Position numbers and translations under genes: made by a program
Shown: positions 34,510-42,873 of the stretch, in pieces
Numbering within the stretch: the first letter of the stretch is position 1
Layout of the letters: each line of letters opens with the position of its first letter
Notes under the pieces: model-generated
What the model saw: the letters and a program-made list of their open reading frames with translations, nothing else
Told to the model about the DNA's origin: nothing
Database searches by the model: none
DNA from: Methylomarinum sp. Ch1-1
GTDB taxonomy: Bacteria; Pseudomonadota; Gammaproteobacteria; Methylococcales; Methylomonadaceae
Direction: 5' to 3'
Length of the DNA stretch: 64,000 bases
NCBI RefSeq assembly: GCF_030717995.2
Contig: NZ_CP157743.1
Span: 1,116,001-1,180,000 of the forward strand

Positions 34510-36105
34510 ATGAAACACGGCGCAGAGAGTTATTTTTTCGATAAAGAAGGCTGGGTTAAGGGCGCGTTATTTCCCGTCGAAGCGTTACTGAGGATTTTTA
34601 AGAAATTTTGTCCTTGGTTTGTCGTTCCTAAACCCGACCCGATTGACCGGCCCGATGACGAGCAACCGGCTAAACCGCGACGAAAATTTTGTCGCCTATT
34701 TGAACGCGGCGACCAGCCCGATGCGGAAGGACTGGTCGAGCTAGGTATGGCGATGGAAACGGAAACAACGATGAATATCGACAGCTCAGGGGACACCGAT
34801 ATCCCGGCGGGATATACCTATCTGGGCCAGTTTATCGATCATGACATCACCAGCGATCCCACGCCTTTGACGCAGATGGGCGCGGTCGATCCGGAAGGCA
34901 TCGATATCATGCGTTCGCCGGCGCTAGACTTGGACAGTCTCTATGGCTTGGGACCGCAGCAGAGTCCGATGCTTTACGAGGAGGACGGCGTCCACCTGAA
35001 AGTCGGGTTAACCAGCGCGACAGAGGAAGGCGAACCGGGCGGTCCGATTGTCGGCGGATTTCCTAATGATTTGCCGCGGGATATTATGAAGAAGGCGATT
35101 ATCGGAGACGGTCGTAATGATGAAAATCTGGCTGTCGCGCAGACTCATTTGGCGTTTATTAAATTTCATAATAAACAGGCCGATGAAATCGCGGTCAAGC
35201 ATCCTGAACTGACCGGTGAAGCCTTGTTTAAGGCTGCTAGGGAACAAGTGATACTGCATTATCAAAGCATCGTCTTGACCGATTTTCTGCCGAGACTGGT
35301 CGAGCCGGAGGTATTGCAGGATGTGTTGGCTAACGGCAGGAAACTTTATCGCGATGAACATCGGCATTGTATGCCGATAGAGTTTTCGGTCGGCGCCTAT
35401 CGCTTGGGGCACAGCTTGGTGCGGCCGGTTTATGAATGGAACAAGGTGTTCAATTCATCGGCGGTGCCGGCGACTTTCGAATTGCTGTTTGAATTCTCCG
35501 AAGTCAGCGGTACGCGCGGCGATGGCGATGATCCATTTTTTGGCAAGCCGACGTTGCCGTCGAACTGGATTATCGATTGGACACGGTTCTATGACTTCGC
35601 CGAAGTGGCGGGGATAGTGAGTCATGAGGACTTGAATTTCACCCGCAAAATCGATACAAAATTATCCTTCGCGCTAAAAACGCTGCCCGAATTTCAAAAA
35701 ACCAATGTGCCGCCTGTTTTTATTTCATTGGCGACCCGAAACCTGTTGAGAGGCCGGTTAGTCTCGCTACCCAGCGGTCAGGAGGTGGCGAATGCGATGC
35801 AAGCGGCAGGTATCGCGATCGATCCGATCGCCGACGACGACATCTTGGGGGGAGCCCATGACGAGATACTTAATGCTCACGGTTTTCATCGTCAGACGCC
35901 GTTATGGTATTACATATTGCGGGAAGCCAAGGTCAGGCATGACGGCAATCGTCTGGGGCCGGTGGGCAGCAGAATATTGGCCGAAGTCTTTGTCGGTTTA
36001 ATCGAGCACAGCGATGTTTCGTTATTGGCTAAACAAGCGGATCTGTCCTTTTCGATGCCGCAATTGTTGGCCGCTGTCGGCGATATCAATCCCTTAGGTC
36101 GTTGA
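34510..36105 (+). CDS. Animal-type haem peroxidase family protein
   Basis: A 531-residue member of the peroxidase-cyclooxygenase superfamily. The distal haem motif GQFIDHDITSDPTPL is present (His111, with Asp112), the catalytic arginine segment GDGRNDENLAVAQTHLAF (Arg202), and the proximal histidine in AYRLGHSLVRP (His301). No Sec or Tat signal peptide is visible; bacterial members often leave by type I secretion, but no RTX repeats are seen. Some bacterial relatives make reactive oxidants or crosslinks. It is spaced 238 bp from the PG-binding lipoprotein and 111 bp from the muramidase gene. The fold assignment is strong, the substrate unknown. Confidence 0.85.
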   Translation: MKHGAESYFFDKEGWVKGALFPVEALLRIFKKFCPWFVVPKPDPIDRPDDEQPAKPRRKFCRLFERGDQPDAEGLVELGMAMETETTMNIDSSGDTDIPAGYTYLGQFIDHDITSDPTPLTQMGAVDPEGIDIMRSPALDLDSLYGLGPQQSPMLYEEDGVHLKVGLTSATEEGEPGGPIVGGFPNDLPRDIMKKAIIGDGRNDENLAVAQTHLAFIKFHNKQADEIAVKHPELTGEALFKAAREQVILHYQSIVLTDFLPRLVEPEVLQDVLANGRKLYRDEHRHCMPIEFSVGAYRLGHSLVRPVYEWNKVFNSSAVPATFELLFEFSEVSGTRGDGDDPFFGKPTLPSNWIIDWTRFYDFAEVAGIVSHEDLNFTRKIDTKLSFALKTLPEFQKTNVPPVFISLATRNLLRGRLVSLPSGQEVANAMQAAGIAIDPIADDDILGGAHDEILNAHGFHRQTPLWYYILREAKVRHDGNRLGPVGSRILAEVFVGLIEHSDVSLLAKQADLSFSMPQLLAAVGDINPLGR

Positions 36106-36216
36106 CTATGTCGGGGGAGGCGCTCGGATATTTCATCACCACGACCTTGATTTTTGATATAAGTTATTTAAGCAGCAATGACTTCAAGGCCATGTTGATT
36201 GAGCGCAGGAGGGGAG

Positions 36217-37077
36217 ATGAATTATCCGGAACTGAACAGAGGCGATAAAGGGGATGCGGTTAGGGAGCTTCAGACTCATCTGAATAAGGTCGGTGCGATG
36301 CTCGTTGTCGATGGCGATTTCGGCAGCGGCACGGAAAGAGGCGTCCGCTATGCCCAGGACATCATCGGACGGCTGAGCACCGGTACGGTCGATGATGAGC
36401 TCTGGCAATGGCTGGAAAGTCAGCCCGATCCCTGCCCAGAACTTGCGACCAATGGCGTGGCCTTTATCGCCAAGGAGGAAACCGGCGGTTTGGCCTATTA
36501 TCATGCCGTCACTCGATGGCCGCATTTTCCCGGTTTAGCCAGCGGCATCACCATCGGTGTCGGTTATGACCTAAGGTTTAATTCGGAGGACGACTTTCGG
36601 ATGTTATGGGGCGATCGGCTTCCCGATAACATGCTGGATGAGTTAGCTAAGGATATCGGCAAACCAGGCAGTAAAAAAAGGGTCAAAGAATTAAAAAAAA
36701 TGGACTTCGAGATTCCCTTTAAATTCGCCTGGCCGGTTTTTGTCGAGGGAACGCTGCCCAGGTTTTATCAGGAAACACAGATGATTTATCCTTCACTGGA
36801 TGGGTTGCCCGCCCTCTGTCGTTCCGCCCTGGTCAGTATCGTTTTCAATCGAGGCAATAGCCTAAAAGGGCCGCGCAGAAGAGAAATGCGCGAAATCAGG
36901 AATATCCTGGCCCAGGCCGATAATCCCGCGTTGCATAAATTGAAAAGGAAGATGATTCTGACTGACGTTGAAGACCAGATTCTATCGATGCAGCGATTGT
37001 GGGGCCCCAGTTCCGGTTTGCATAAGCGTAGACAGGCCGAGGCGAATTTATGGCGCAACGGTCTCGATCCGTGGTGA
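36217..37077 (+). CDS. Muramidase-like enzyme with N-terminal peptidoglycan-binding domain
   Basis: 286 residues from the ATG at 36217 (a GGAGG site precedes it). The N-terminus is a PG_binding_1 domain: MNYPELNRGDKGDAVRELQT, then DGDFGSGTERGVRYAQ. The rest resembles the T4-lysozyme/pesticin-type muramidases: a candidate catalytic glutamate in FIAKEETGGLAYYH, then GITIGVGYDLRFNSEDDF with the usual Asp, and ALVSIVFNRGNSL. There is no signal peptide, so access to the wall needs a phage-like or effector route, or the enzyme acts on lysis. A lipoprotein gene follows and might protect the producer; this is inference. Confidence 0.75.
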   Translation: MNYPELNRGDKGDAVRELQTHLNKVGAMLVVDGDFGSGTERGVRYAQDIIGRLSTGTVDDELWQWLESQPDPCPELATNGVAFIAKEETGGLAYYHAVTRWPHFPGLASGITIGVGYDLRFNSEDDFRMLWGDRLPDNMLDELAKDIGKPGSKKRVKELKKMDFEIPFKFAWPVFVEGTLPRFYQETQMIYPSLDGLPALCRSALVSIVFNRGNSLKGPRRREMREIRNILAQADNPALHKLKRKMILTDVEDQILSMQRLWGPSSGLHKRRQAEANLWRNGLDPW

Positions 37078-37213
37078 CCCGTCACAATTTTCCGTCGATT
37101 GATTGCGGCGGTGTTTCCTTAAAAGCGGACTGGAAAAAGTCGCACAGCCTATAAATAGAAATGCTATTCTTGCAAGTTTACTTGATTGCAATTTTTATTT
37201 ATTGGGTGGAAAT

Positions 37214-37750
37214 ATGAAATACAGTTTTTTGACGTTGTTTGTCGTTCTATTCGCGGCAAGCGGCTGCGCGACCAACGGTAAACAGTCAACTCAGGCCGTT
37301 CAGCATACCGGCACTGGCACCTTGATCATCAAACCGATCGGTTTCAACAAGGATGCCTATATCAGGGAGGCAGTGAAGCAGGAATGTAACTTGGATGGTA
37401 AATTGGCTCAATTCATAGAGCAATACGCGGCCGACCAGTACGCGAATATCATCATCGACGGCCAAGCCTCGACCGCCGATGCGCAGGTCATGACGGTGGA
37501 AATTGAGCAGGTGCAGGGGGGCGCCGGCGGAGCCTGGTCAGGCGCCAAATCGGTGGTGATCAACGGCACGTTAAGCCAAAACGGCAAGCCGTTGGGAGAT
37601 TTTAAAGCACGGCGTTATTCCGGCGGCGGCATGTTTGGCGCTTATAAAGGCACGTGCGCGATTCTAGGGCGCTGCGTCAAGGCTTTGGGAAGGGATGTCT
37701 CGGAATGGCTGGCTCATCCGAGTTCACATGCCGTGTTAGGGGATCTATAA
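37214..37750 (+). CDS. Uncharacterised small lipoprotein
   Basis: 178 residues from the ATG at 37214, which has a GGGTGGA site and opens the lipobox MKYSFLTLFVVLFAASGCAT (Cys18). The mature part has QHTGTGTLIIKPIGFNKDAY, a pair of cysteines (ECNLDGK and GTCAILGRC), and a glycine-rich AGGAWSGAKSVVINGTLSQN strand. This resembles DUF4410-type envelope lipoproteins with one beta-rich domain, but I do not recognise it firmly. It follows the muramidase gene by 136 bp and precedes the first halogenase-like gene by 9 bp. Confidence 0.6.
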   Translation: MKYSFLTLFVVLFAASGCATNGKQSTQAVQHTGTGTLIIKPIGFNKDAYIREAVKQECNLDGKLAQFIEQYAADQYANIIIDGQASTADAQVMTVEIEQVQGGAGGAWSGAKSVVINGTLSQNGKPLGDFKARRYSGGGMFGAYKGTCAILGRCVKALGRDVSEWLAHPSSHAVLGDL

Positions 37751-37759
37751 AACACAGTC

Positions 37760-39082
37760 ATGACAGAAATTCCCCGTTCATGTGACGTGCTGGTGATAGG
37801 CGGCGGGCCGGCCGGCAGCAGTGCTGCGACCCATCTGGCGCAGTCCGGCATCGATGTCGTGTTGCTGGAGCGCGCCGTTTTTCCCAGGAATCAGGTCGGC
37901 GAAAGCCTGATTCCCCATATTTGGAAATATACCGACATGACCGGCGTGTCGGAAAAAATCGAGCGAGAAGGCTTCCTGGCCAAGGCCGGCGGCATTACCG
38001 TCTGGGACGACAAAATCCATCAGATTCTGTTTTCCGATTTCGGCTATACCCGGCCGGGCCTGCATGTCGAGCGGGACATTTTCGACGATATTTTGTTGAA
38101 GCATGCCGAAAGCTGCGGCGCTTCGGTGTTTAATGAGGTGGCGGTCAGAGACATCGATTTCGGCGATAGCCGCTGGCCGCAAGCCTTTTATACCGACAAA
38201 CGCGGCCATGGTAATCATGACGGCGCAATTCGTTGCCAATATATCATCGACGCCAGCGGCCACAGCTCTTTTCTGGCCAATCAATTTAAGTCCCGTCAGA
38301 CTATTAGCTCACAGTTGAATTTCTTGGCGTTATGGGGGTATTTTCACAATTCCCGCTTCGTCGGCGTCGACCGCTGCAGTCATGCGGAACAGGACTTGAC
38401 CAACGTCAAACCGGTAACCTTGGTGATGTCGTTTGAAGGCGGTTGGCTTTGGCATATCGTGTTGCGGGGTAAAACCAGCGTCGGCTTGATCGTGCCGACC
38501 GATCGCACCCGCGGCATGGACCGTCGACAGCGCGAGGTGTTTTTCAAGCAAACCTGCGCGAGTTTGCCATATCTGAGTCAATTGCTGGAGCCGGCAAGCT
38601 TCATCGAGGGGTCATTGCAGTTCAGGCCGGATTATTCCTATTATTCGACTAATGTCTGCGGTGAAAACTACTATTGTATCGGCGATTCCGGCGCCTTTGT
38701 CGACCCCATCTTTTCGCACGGCGTGCAGAACGCCTTGTACAACGCGGCCGCCGCAACGCTGGCGATCAAGGAGTCGTTGAAGAACAGCAAACAACGCTTG
38801 CGCTACAGTCAGCTATGCGAAAGTCGCATGCAGCAGTTTTACGGTTTTTCGCGCGCTTTGTCGCTGGGTGATTTCGGCAGCAACGGCGTCAATCCGGGAT
38901 TGGTGAAAAATCTGATGAAGTCGCTGCCGCCGTTGGAATTGGAATTGATTCTAGTCGCTTCGGAAATGACCAATCGCTCGGACAATTTCCGCCGTCTGGC
39001 CAGGGAAGCGGGCGTGCTTGGCCAGTTCGAAGAAAACTTTTCCGGACGCACTAGCGTGGCCATCGAAGCACTGAATTTTTGA
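37760..39082 (+). CDS. Flavin-dependent halogenase-like FAD oxidoreductase 1
   Basis: 440 residues. The FAD motif GGGPAG (14-19) is followed by GESLIPHIWK, which places Lys56 where the tryptophan halogenase PrnA has its catalytic Lys79. The halogenase WxWxIP motif appears as WLWHIV (229-234), with the proline replaced by valine. The FxxPxxSxG motif reads FVDPIFSHG (313-321). These three marks place it with flavin-dependent halogenases and related monooxygenases that need reduced flavin. No partner flavin reductase lies nearby. It sits upstream of the carrier-protein/ligase genes and could act on a carrier-bound substrate. True halogenation is not proven, as many relatives are oxygenases or reductases. 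Confidence 0.75.
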   Translation: MTEIPRSCDVLVIGGGPAGSSAATHLAQSGIDVVLLERAVFPRNQVGESLIPHIWKYTDMTGVSEKIEREGFLAKAGGITVWDDKIHQILFSDFGYTRPGLHVERDIFDDILLKHAESCGASVFNEVAVRDIDFGDSRWPQAFYTDKRGHGNHDGAIRCQYIIDASGHSSFLANQFKSRQTISSQLNFLALWGYFHNSRFVGVDRCSHAEQDLTNVKPVTLVMSFEGGWLWHIVLRGKTSVGLIVPTDRTRGMDRRQREVFFKQTCASLPYLSQLLEPASFIEGSLQFRPDYSYYSTNVCGENYYCIGDSGAFVDPIFSHGVQNALYNAAAATLAIKESLKNSKQRLRYSQLCESRMQQFYGFSRALSLGDFGSNGVNPGLVKNLMKSLPPLELELILVASEMTNRSDNFRRLAREAGVLGQFEENFSGRTSVAIEALNF

Positions 39083-39136
39083 CTGACGAGGGCGCTTTTG
39101 GAAAAATGGCTGAGCTTACCGCCGGTTGTTTCCTGT

Positions 39137-39236
39137 CAGGCTTTCTTTCATGATACGGCGTTAATACCCTCCCTGTAGCCTTGGCGCTAGCATCCCTGCT
39201 GTCGACAATCTCGAAAACCTAACAGGAAAGCCTCTG
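39137..39236. repeat. Decayed relative of the MITE-like element
   Basis: The core, GGCGCTAGCATCCCTGCTGT then CGACAATCTCG, is clearly related to the core of the element at 17966 (GACGGCAGCATCCTTGCTGC then CGACATCCTCG). The ends differ: imperfect inverted GGCTTTC/GAAAGCC arms at 39139-39145 and 39226-39232 replace the AGGGCATGGGG ends. I read it as a diverged family member. Confidence 0.45.
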
Positions 39237-39346
39237 TTTCAGGTAACCTGTGGTTTAGATATATAGCCATTTTTGGAAATGGCAGGTTAGATGTTGTCTT
39301 GTAGGGCTGACAGCCTTGGGTCAGCACCGAAGGCTGTTTGGTTAAA

Positions 39347-39955
39347 TCACTCGCAGTTTGTTACCGTGTCGTCGTCCCTGCGAGGGCCGCTTATGCAGCT
39401 GTCAGTGCCGGTGCCGCCATCGAGGATATCGTCGCCGGGACCGCCTCCCAGAAAGTCATCGCCTGGGCCGCCGGATGCGTTGTCATCGCCGGGACCCGCG
39501 CCGACAAAATCGTCGCCCCGGTCGCCATACAGGGTATCGTCGCCGGGATGGGCATGTAACGTGTCATCGCCGTTGCCGCCGATCAATATGTCCCGGTCTT
39601 CTGATCGGCGGCTGCCGGACAAATAGTCGTCCCCGTTGCCGCCCAACAAGGTGTTGTCGCCAATCCCGCTATCGAGCATGTCGTCGCCGTTGCCGCCGCA
39701 AACGATGTCATTGCCGTCACCGGCATAGACTTCATCGTTACCGTTGCCGGCATAGATCACGTCATCGCCATCGCTGCCAACGATATAATCATCCTCTCCG
39801 GTGCCGACGCAAGTCGCCGGAACGCCGTCGCACATCGGTATTTTTCCTTTGGGGGCGGAAGCATCGGCGCAGTTGATATCGGCGGCCCAAGCCATCGGTT
39901 GAGCCGAAAGCATTAAGGTGAAGGCATAGCAGCCTGTCAGGATTTTTGTTTTCAT
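39347..39955 (-). CDS. Sec-exported RTX-repeat calcium-binding protein
   Basis: 202 residues: a Sec signal (MKTKILTGCYAFTLMLSAQP, cleavage after MAWA), a short Cys-containing head (NCADASAPKGKIPMCDGVPA), then about a dozen RTX nonapeptides such as GSDGDDVIYAGNGNDEVYAG and GGNGDDTLHAHPGDDTLYGD to the end (GGTGTDSCIS). RTX repeats wrap Ca2+ in a beta-roll. Most RTX proteins use type I secretion, so a Sec signal and the absence of any larger effector domain are unusual. Cysteines at both ends may pair. The long frame on the opposite strand is only its Arg-rich shadow. A GAGGTAATGA site precedes the ATG. Confidence 0.85.
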   Translation of the reverse strand: MKTKILTGCYAFTLMLSAQPMAWAADINCADASAPKGKIPMCDGVPATCVGTGEDDYIVGSDGDDVIYAGNGNDEVYAGDGNDIVCGGNGDDMLDSGIGDNTLLGGNGDDYLSGSRRSEDRDILIGGNGDDTLHAHPGDDTLYGDRGDDFVGAGPGDDNASGGPGDDFLGGGPGDDILDGGTGTDSCISGPRRDDDTVTNCE

Positions 39956-40160
39956 TCATTACCTCAAAATGGAGTCACTAAGACCAAACGTTGGTTTGGT
40001 TACAAGTCAGTCAGCAGTATTCATGCCATTCTTAAGTCTGTGAATTGTATTAGTCATTAATTCATTAATAATAGATTGCTATGTTATTAGCCGCAGTTTG
40101 TAGGTGAAATGACATAGTTAAGGAAGGCGCGTTTATGCTTATGTTGGCCGATATGCCCCT

Positions 40161-40925
40161 TTACTGACGCCGAAACAGGATATGCACATAGCGGCCCATG
40201 TCGCGATAAGTCGGCATGCGGCAATAACGGTATTCCAGCGCGAATAATTCATCCTGCGCACTGTGCGCCAGCGCCTCGGGCGTTAAATAATCATGGAAGA
40301 CACGAATGCCGGTATGGCGGATCGTCTCGAAACCACACTGTTCCAGTTCGGCGATAACGCGATGGGGATATTGCGGGTTGGGCGGGGTTAACTTGCTGCC
40401 CTTGCCCAGATAACTGTCGTTGAGCAGGTTTTTCAAGCGCCAGCCACCTTTCAAGGTATTGCTGTAAACCATCGCGTTGCGGTTATAAAACAGCAGCGAC
40501 AAATAACCGCCGGGGCGCACTCGCTGAGCTATGGTTCGCAAACTGGTCAACGGATCGGCCAGCCATTCCAGCACCGCATGCAGCAGTACGACATCGAAAT
40601 CAGGCAACTCAGCCGCCAGCGATTGGGCTGGCCGGTGATGAAATTCGGCCGGCAAACCGGCTTCGGCGAAATTTTCCTGTGCGCGCTGCAGCATCTTTTT
40701 CGACAGATCGCATAAGGTCAACCGGTGCCCCTGTTCAGCAAACCATTGGCCGATCTGGGCAAAGCCGCAGCCGGCATCCCAGATATCCAATGGGACCCGT
40801 TGATGCAAAAAACCCAGATCTTCTTTGATCAGTTTCAAGCGCCAGTCGCCCTTTGCCGTCGAATAGATCTTTTGTTCGAATTTGTCGATTAGTTTGTCGA
40901 AATTGCGGTCTTGTTTATCTGACAT
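40161..40925 (-). CDS. cmoM: tRNA 5-carboxymethoxyuridine methyltransferase CmoM
   Basis: SAM-dependent methyltransferase (254 residues) that forms the methyl ester of cmo5U at tRNA position 34. Landmarks: the N-terminal DRNFDKLIDKFEQKIYSTAK followed by GDWRLKLIKEDL, which is typical of CmoM/SmtA, the SAM motif IWDAGCGFAQIGQWFAEQGH, DVVLLHAVLEWLADPLTSL, and the conserved FYNRNAMVYSNTLKGGWRL. The C-terminal IRVFHDYL and RDMGRYVHILFRR also fit. It is a housekeeping gene embedded in the biosynthetic block and probably has no role in it. Transcribed alone on the minus strand. Confidence 0.88.
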   Translation of the reverse strand: MSDKQDRNFDKLIDKFEQKIYSTAKGDWRLKLIKEDLGFLHQRVPLDIWDAGCGFAQIGQWFAEQGHRLTLCDLSKKMLQRAQENFAEAGLPAEFHHRPAQSLAAELPDFDVVLLHAVLEWLADPLTSLRTIAQRVRPGGYLSLLFYNRNAMVYSNTLKGGWRLKNLLNDSYLGKGSKLTPPNPQYPHRVIAELEQCGFETIRHTGIRVFHDYLTPEALAHSAQDELFALEYRYCRMPTYRDMGRYVHILFRRQ

Positions 40926-41017
40926 GGTTAATAATTATCGAATAATGGTGTTTTGAGTTTAGTTAATAGATTATGCTGCAAAATCACTTGAGTCATCATA
41001 GTCAATGGGAGGGCATG

Positions 41018-41374
41018 ATGAATCATCCAAACAGTCATCTGATTGCCAAGGTCTTATTCCTCGGTATATTGATCGCGGCGCTGGTGTATTTATTTCATCC
41101 TGGCGTTGGACAGCTGAGTTTGATCATAAACGGGGAGCCGGTGCCGGAGCCCTGGGCTGGTTTGGCGGCAATTCCGGTCATGCTACTGGTATTGATATTC
41201 AGCGCTGTACTGATGTTGTTGGTGTGCTTCGGTGTCGGCGTATTTTTCTTTTTTCTCGCATTGCTTTTTGCCTTTGGAGGGCTGATGCTGGTGGCGCCTT
41301 ATTTTTCGCCGATACTGTTTATTATTATGCTGGTGGTCGCGCTGATGTCGATAGGCAATGGCGACAAGGGCTAA
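41018..41374 (+). CDS. Small hydrophobic membrane protein
   Basis: About 118 residues with three strongly hydrophobic stretches: LIAKVLFLGILIAALVYLFH, GLAAIPVMLLVLIFSAVLML running into VCFGVGVFFFFLALLFAFGG, and PYFSPILFIIMLVVALMSIG. Two adjacent ATGs (41015 and 41018) follow GGGAGGG; the second has the better spacing. No family is recognised. It diverges from cmoM across a 90-bp gap and is followed by a terminator-like hairpin. Function unknown. Confidence 0.6.
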   Translation: MNHPNSHLIAKVLFLGILIAALVYLFHPGVGQLSLIINGEPVPEPWAGLAAIPVMLLVLIFSAVLMLLVCFGVGVFFFFLALLFAFGGLMLVAPYFSPILFIIMLVVALMSIGNGDKG

Positions 41375-41778
41375 AGCATAAAGTCGTCATCTCTAAGCCC
41401 GGTGATTTCTCATGGCGGCCTTGGTCTTTGAAATAAGTCTTTAGGGTAATTATTTTGCGTAGTTTTATCAGAGGGAGTCGGTTATTGATTTATTGGGCTG
41501 TCTGCAACAGGCAGATTTTTGCTCTGACCGACCGCCAAGGGAGGCGGACATGTAAAATTGCAGGAGCAATTTTCTACCTGCAAAATCAGCATTTCCATCG
41601 TCCCTGATGGTCAAATGTTGCAGTCCCGAGAAATCAATGACCTGCTGCTTAAATCCTTAAAGAATCTGAATCGTTATGTAGTAAGAATACATTGGGATTA
41701 AATAGGGGGGCATGTTTTCCTGACAAATTGGTAATAAGTTTGGTTGTATAAGTCATCTCTCTTCATGAAATATCCGGG
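41375..41778. other. Intergenic with two hairpins, no gene
   Basis: 404 bp between the small membrane-protein gene and the 3' end of the acyl-CoA dehydrogenase gene (convergent). Besides the terminator at 41498 it has a perfect hairpin AAAATTGC-AGGA-GCAATTTT at 41554-41573, flanked by CAGGGA-type sequence, which looks like a short dispersed palindrome. No frame looks coding. Confidence 0.55.
41498..41520 (+). terminator. Terminator-like hairpin
   Basis: CTGTCTG-CAA-CAGGCAG (7-bp stem with one G-U pair, 3-nt loop) followed by ATTTTT. It would serve the rightward small membrane-protein gene 124 bp upstream. Confidence 0.45.
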
Positions 41779-42873
41779 CTAAACATTGCTCACCTTGAAT
41801 CCTTCGCCGGTTCCAAGCAGGGCTGCGATGATGTTTTTCTGCACTTCCGAGGAGCCGGAAAACAGGCGGCTGGCGAGGGCGTCGCCAACCAGTTCGGACA
41901 TCGGGCTGCCGGTTACCAGGCCGCAACTGCCGTAGATTTGGACTGCATCCAGGCTGGACTGCAGAAAGGCCTCGGCGGCATAGAGTTTGGTCTGGGCGCT
42001 GGCCAGGGAAATACGCTTGTTATTGTCTTTCAACCGGGCGCATTCATGAACCCACAGCCTGATCGTGTCCAGCCTCAGTTTCATGTCGGCAATTTTATGA
42101 CTAATGGCCTGGTTCCTGCCTAAGTGGGCGCCGTTGATTCTGCGTTCACGGCTGAATTCGACCGCACTGTCCAGTTGCCATTCCATGACGCCGGCAATGC
42201 CGGCGAAAATAAACGCCCGCTCCAATTCCAGGACCTGTTGGATCATCAGGTTTCCGGCGCCGGATTTACCGAGCAGTCGATCATCGGCAACGCGGCAGTT
42301 TTCCAATATCACATCGCCCATCGGTGCGGTTTGGCAGCCGGAGACCTGAGGATAATCCAAAAAATTGGCGCCGTCATCATCGCTATGCACGATGAAGGCC
42401 GATAATTTATTGTCCAACCGGGCGTAAACGACCAGCATGTCGGCGATCGGCGTATTGGTGATGTAGCGCTTGCGGCCGTTCAGAATAAAACCTTCTTCGC
42501 ATCGTTCGGCGTTCATCGTCAGCGCATTAAGGTCCGAACCGGCCTGTGGCTCGGTAATGGCATGTCCGCCGACCAGACGACCGCTGATCAATTTGTTTAA
42601 GTAGCGTTCTTGCTGTTCAACGCTGCCGAAATTGAGAAGAGGAAACAGGGCTCCCCACAGGTGGGCGTTGATCGACAAGACTAAGCCGGTATCCTGGCAG
42701 GCCCTACCCAGTGCTTCATGCGCCTCCACCAAATCGGCGAAACGGTTGCCGTAACCGTTGTGACGGGATGGGATGGCGTGTTTCAGCAAGCCCTGGCGAG
42801 AGCAATAGAGAAAACGGCCCAAGGAGGCCGTGGCATCGTCTTTACAGGGCAGTTCGCTCAGATCCATGTTCAT
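41779..42873 (-). CDS. Acyl-CoA dehydrogenase family, PigA/PltE-like aminoacyl-carrier-protein oxidase
   Basis: 364-residue flavoenzyme. It has the acyl-CoA dehydrogenase layout with blocks that resemble prolyl-carrier-protein dehydrogenases (PigA/RedW/PltE): CQDTGLVLSINAHLWGALFP, ITEPQAGSDLNALTMNAE, NGRKRYITNTPIADMLVVYA, and SRLFSGSSEVQKNIIAALLG. Those enzymes oxidise L-prolyl-S-carrier protein to pyrrolyl-2-carboxyl-S-carrier protein. The N-terminal helical domain is about 20 residues shorter than usual. The ATG at 42873 directly follows the TGA of the ligase gene, so the two are tightly coupled. Substrate assignment is inference; other carrier-bound acyl substrates remain possible. Confidence 0.75.
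   Translation of the reverse strand: MNMDLSELPCKDDATASLGRFLYCSRQGLLKHAIPSRHNGYGNRFADLVEAHEALGRACQDTGLVLSINAHLWGALFPLLNFGSVEQQERYLNKLISGRLVGGHAITEPQAGSDLNALTMNAERCEEGFILNGRKRYITNTPIADMLVVYARLDNKLSAFIVHSDDDGANFLDYPQVSGCQTAPMGDVILENCRVADDRLLGKSGAGNLMIQQVLELERAFIFAGIAGVMEWQLDSAVEFSRERRINGAHLGRNQAISHKIADMKLRLDTIRLWVHECARLKDNNKRISLASAQTKLYAAEAFLQSSLDAVQIYGSCGLVTGSPMSELVGDALASRLFSGSSEVQKNIIAALLGTGEGFKVSNV

Noticed and set aside
39358-39876. Long Arg/Cys-rich frame on the plus strand opposite the RTX gene
   Set aside because: It is the antisense of GGxGxD repeats, has no protein-like composition and no ribosome site.
40161-40925. The methyltransferase as a tailoring enzyme of the biosynthetic block
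   Set aside because: Its N- and C-terminal blocks match CmoM, a tRNA-modifying housekeeping enzyme.
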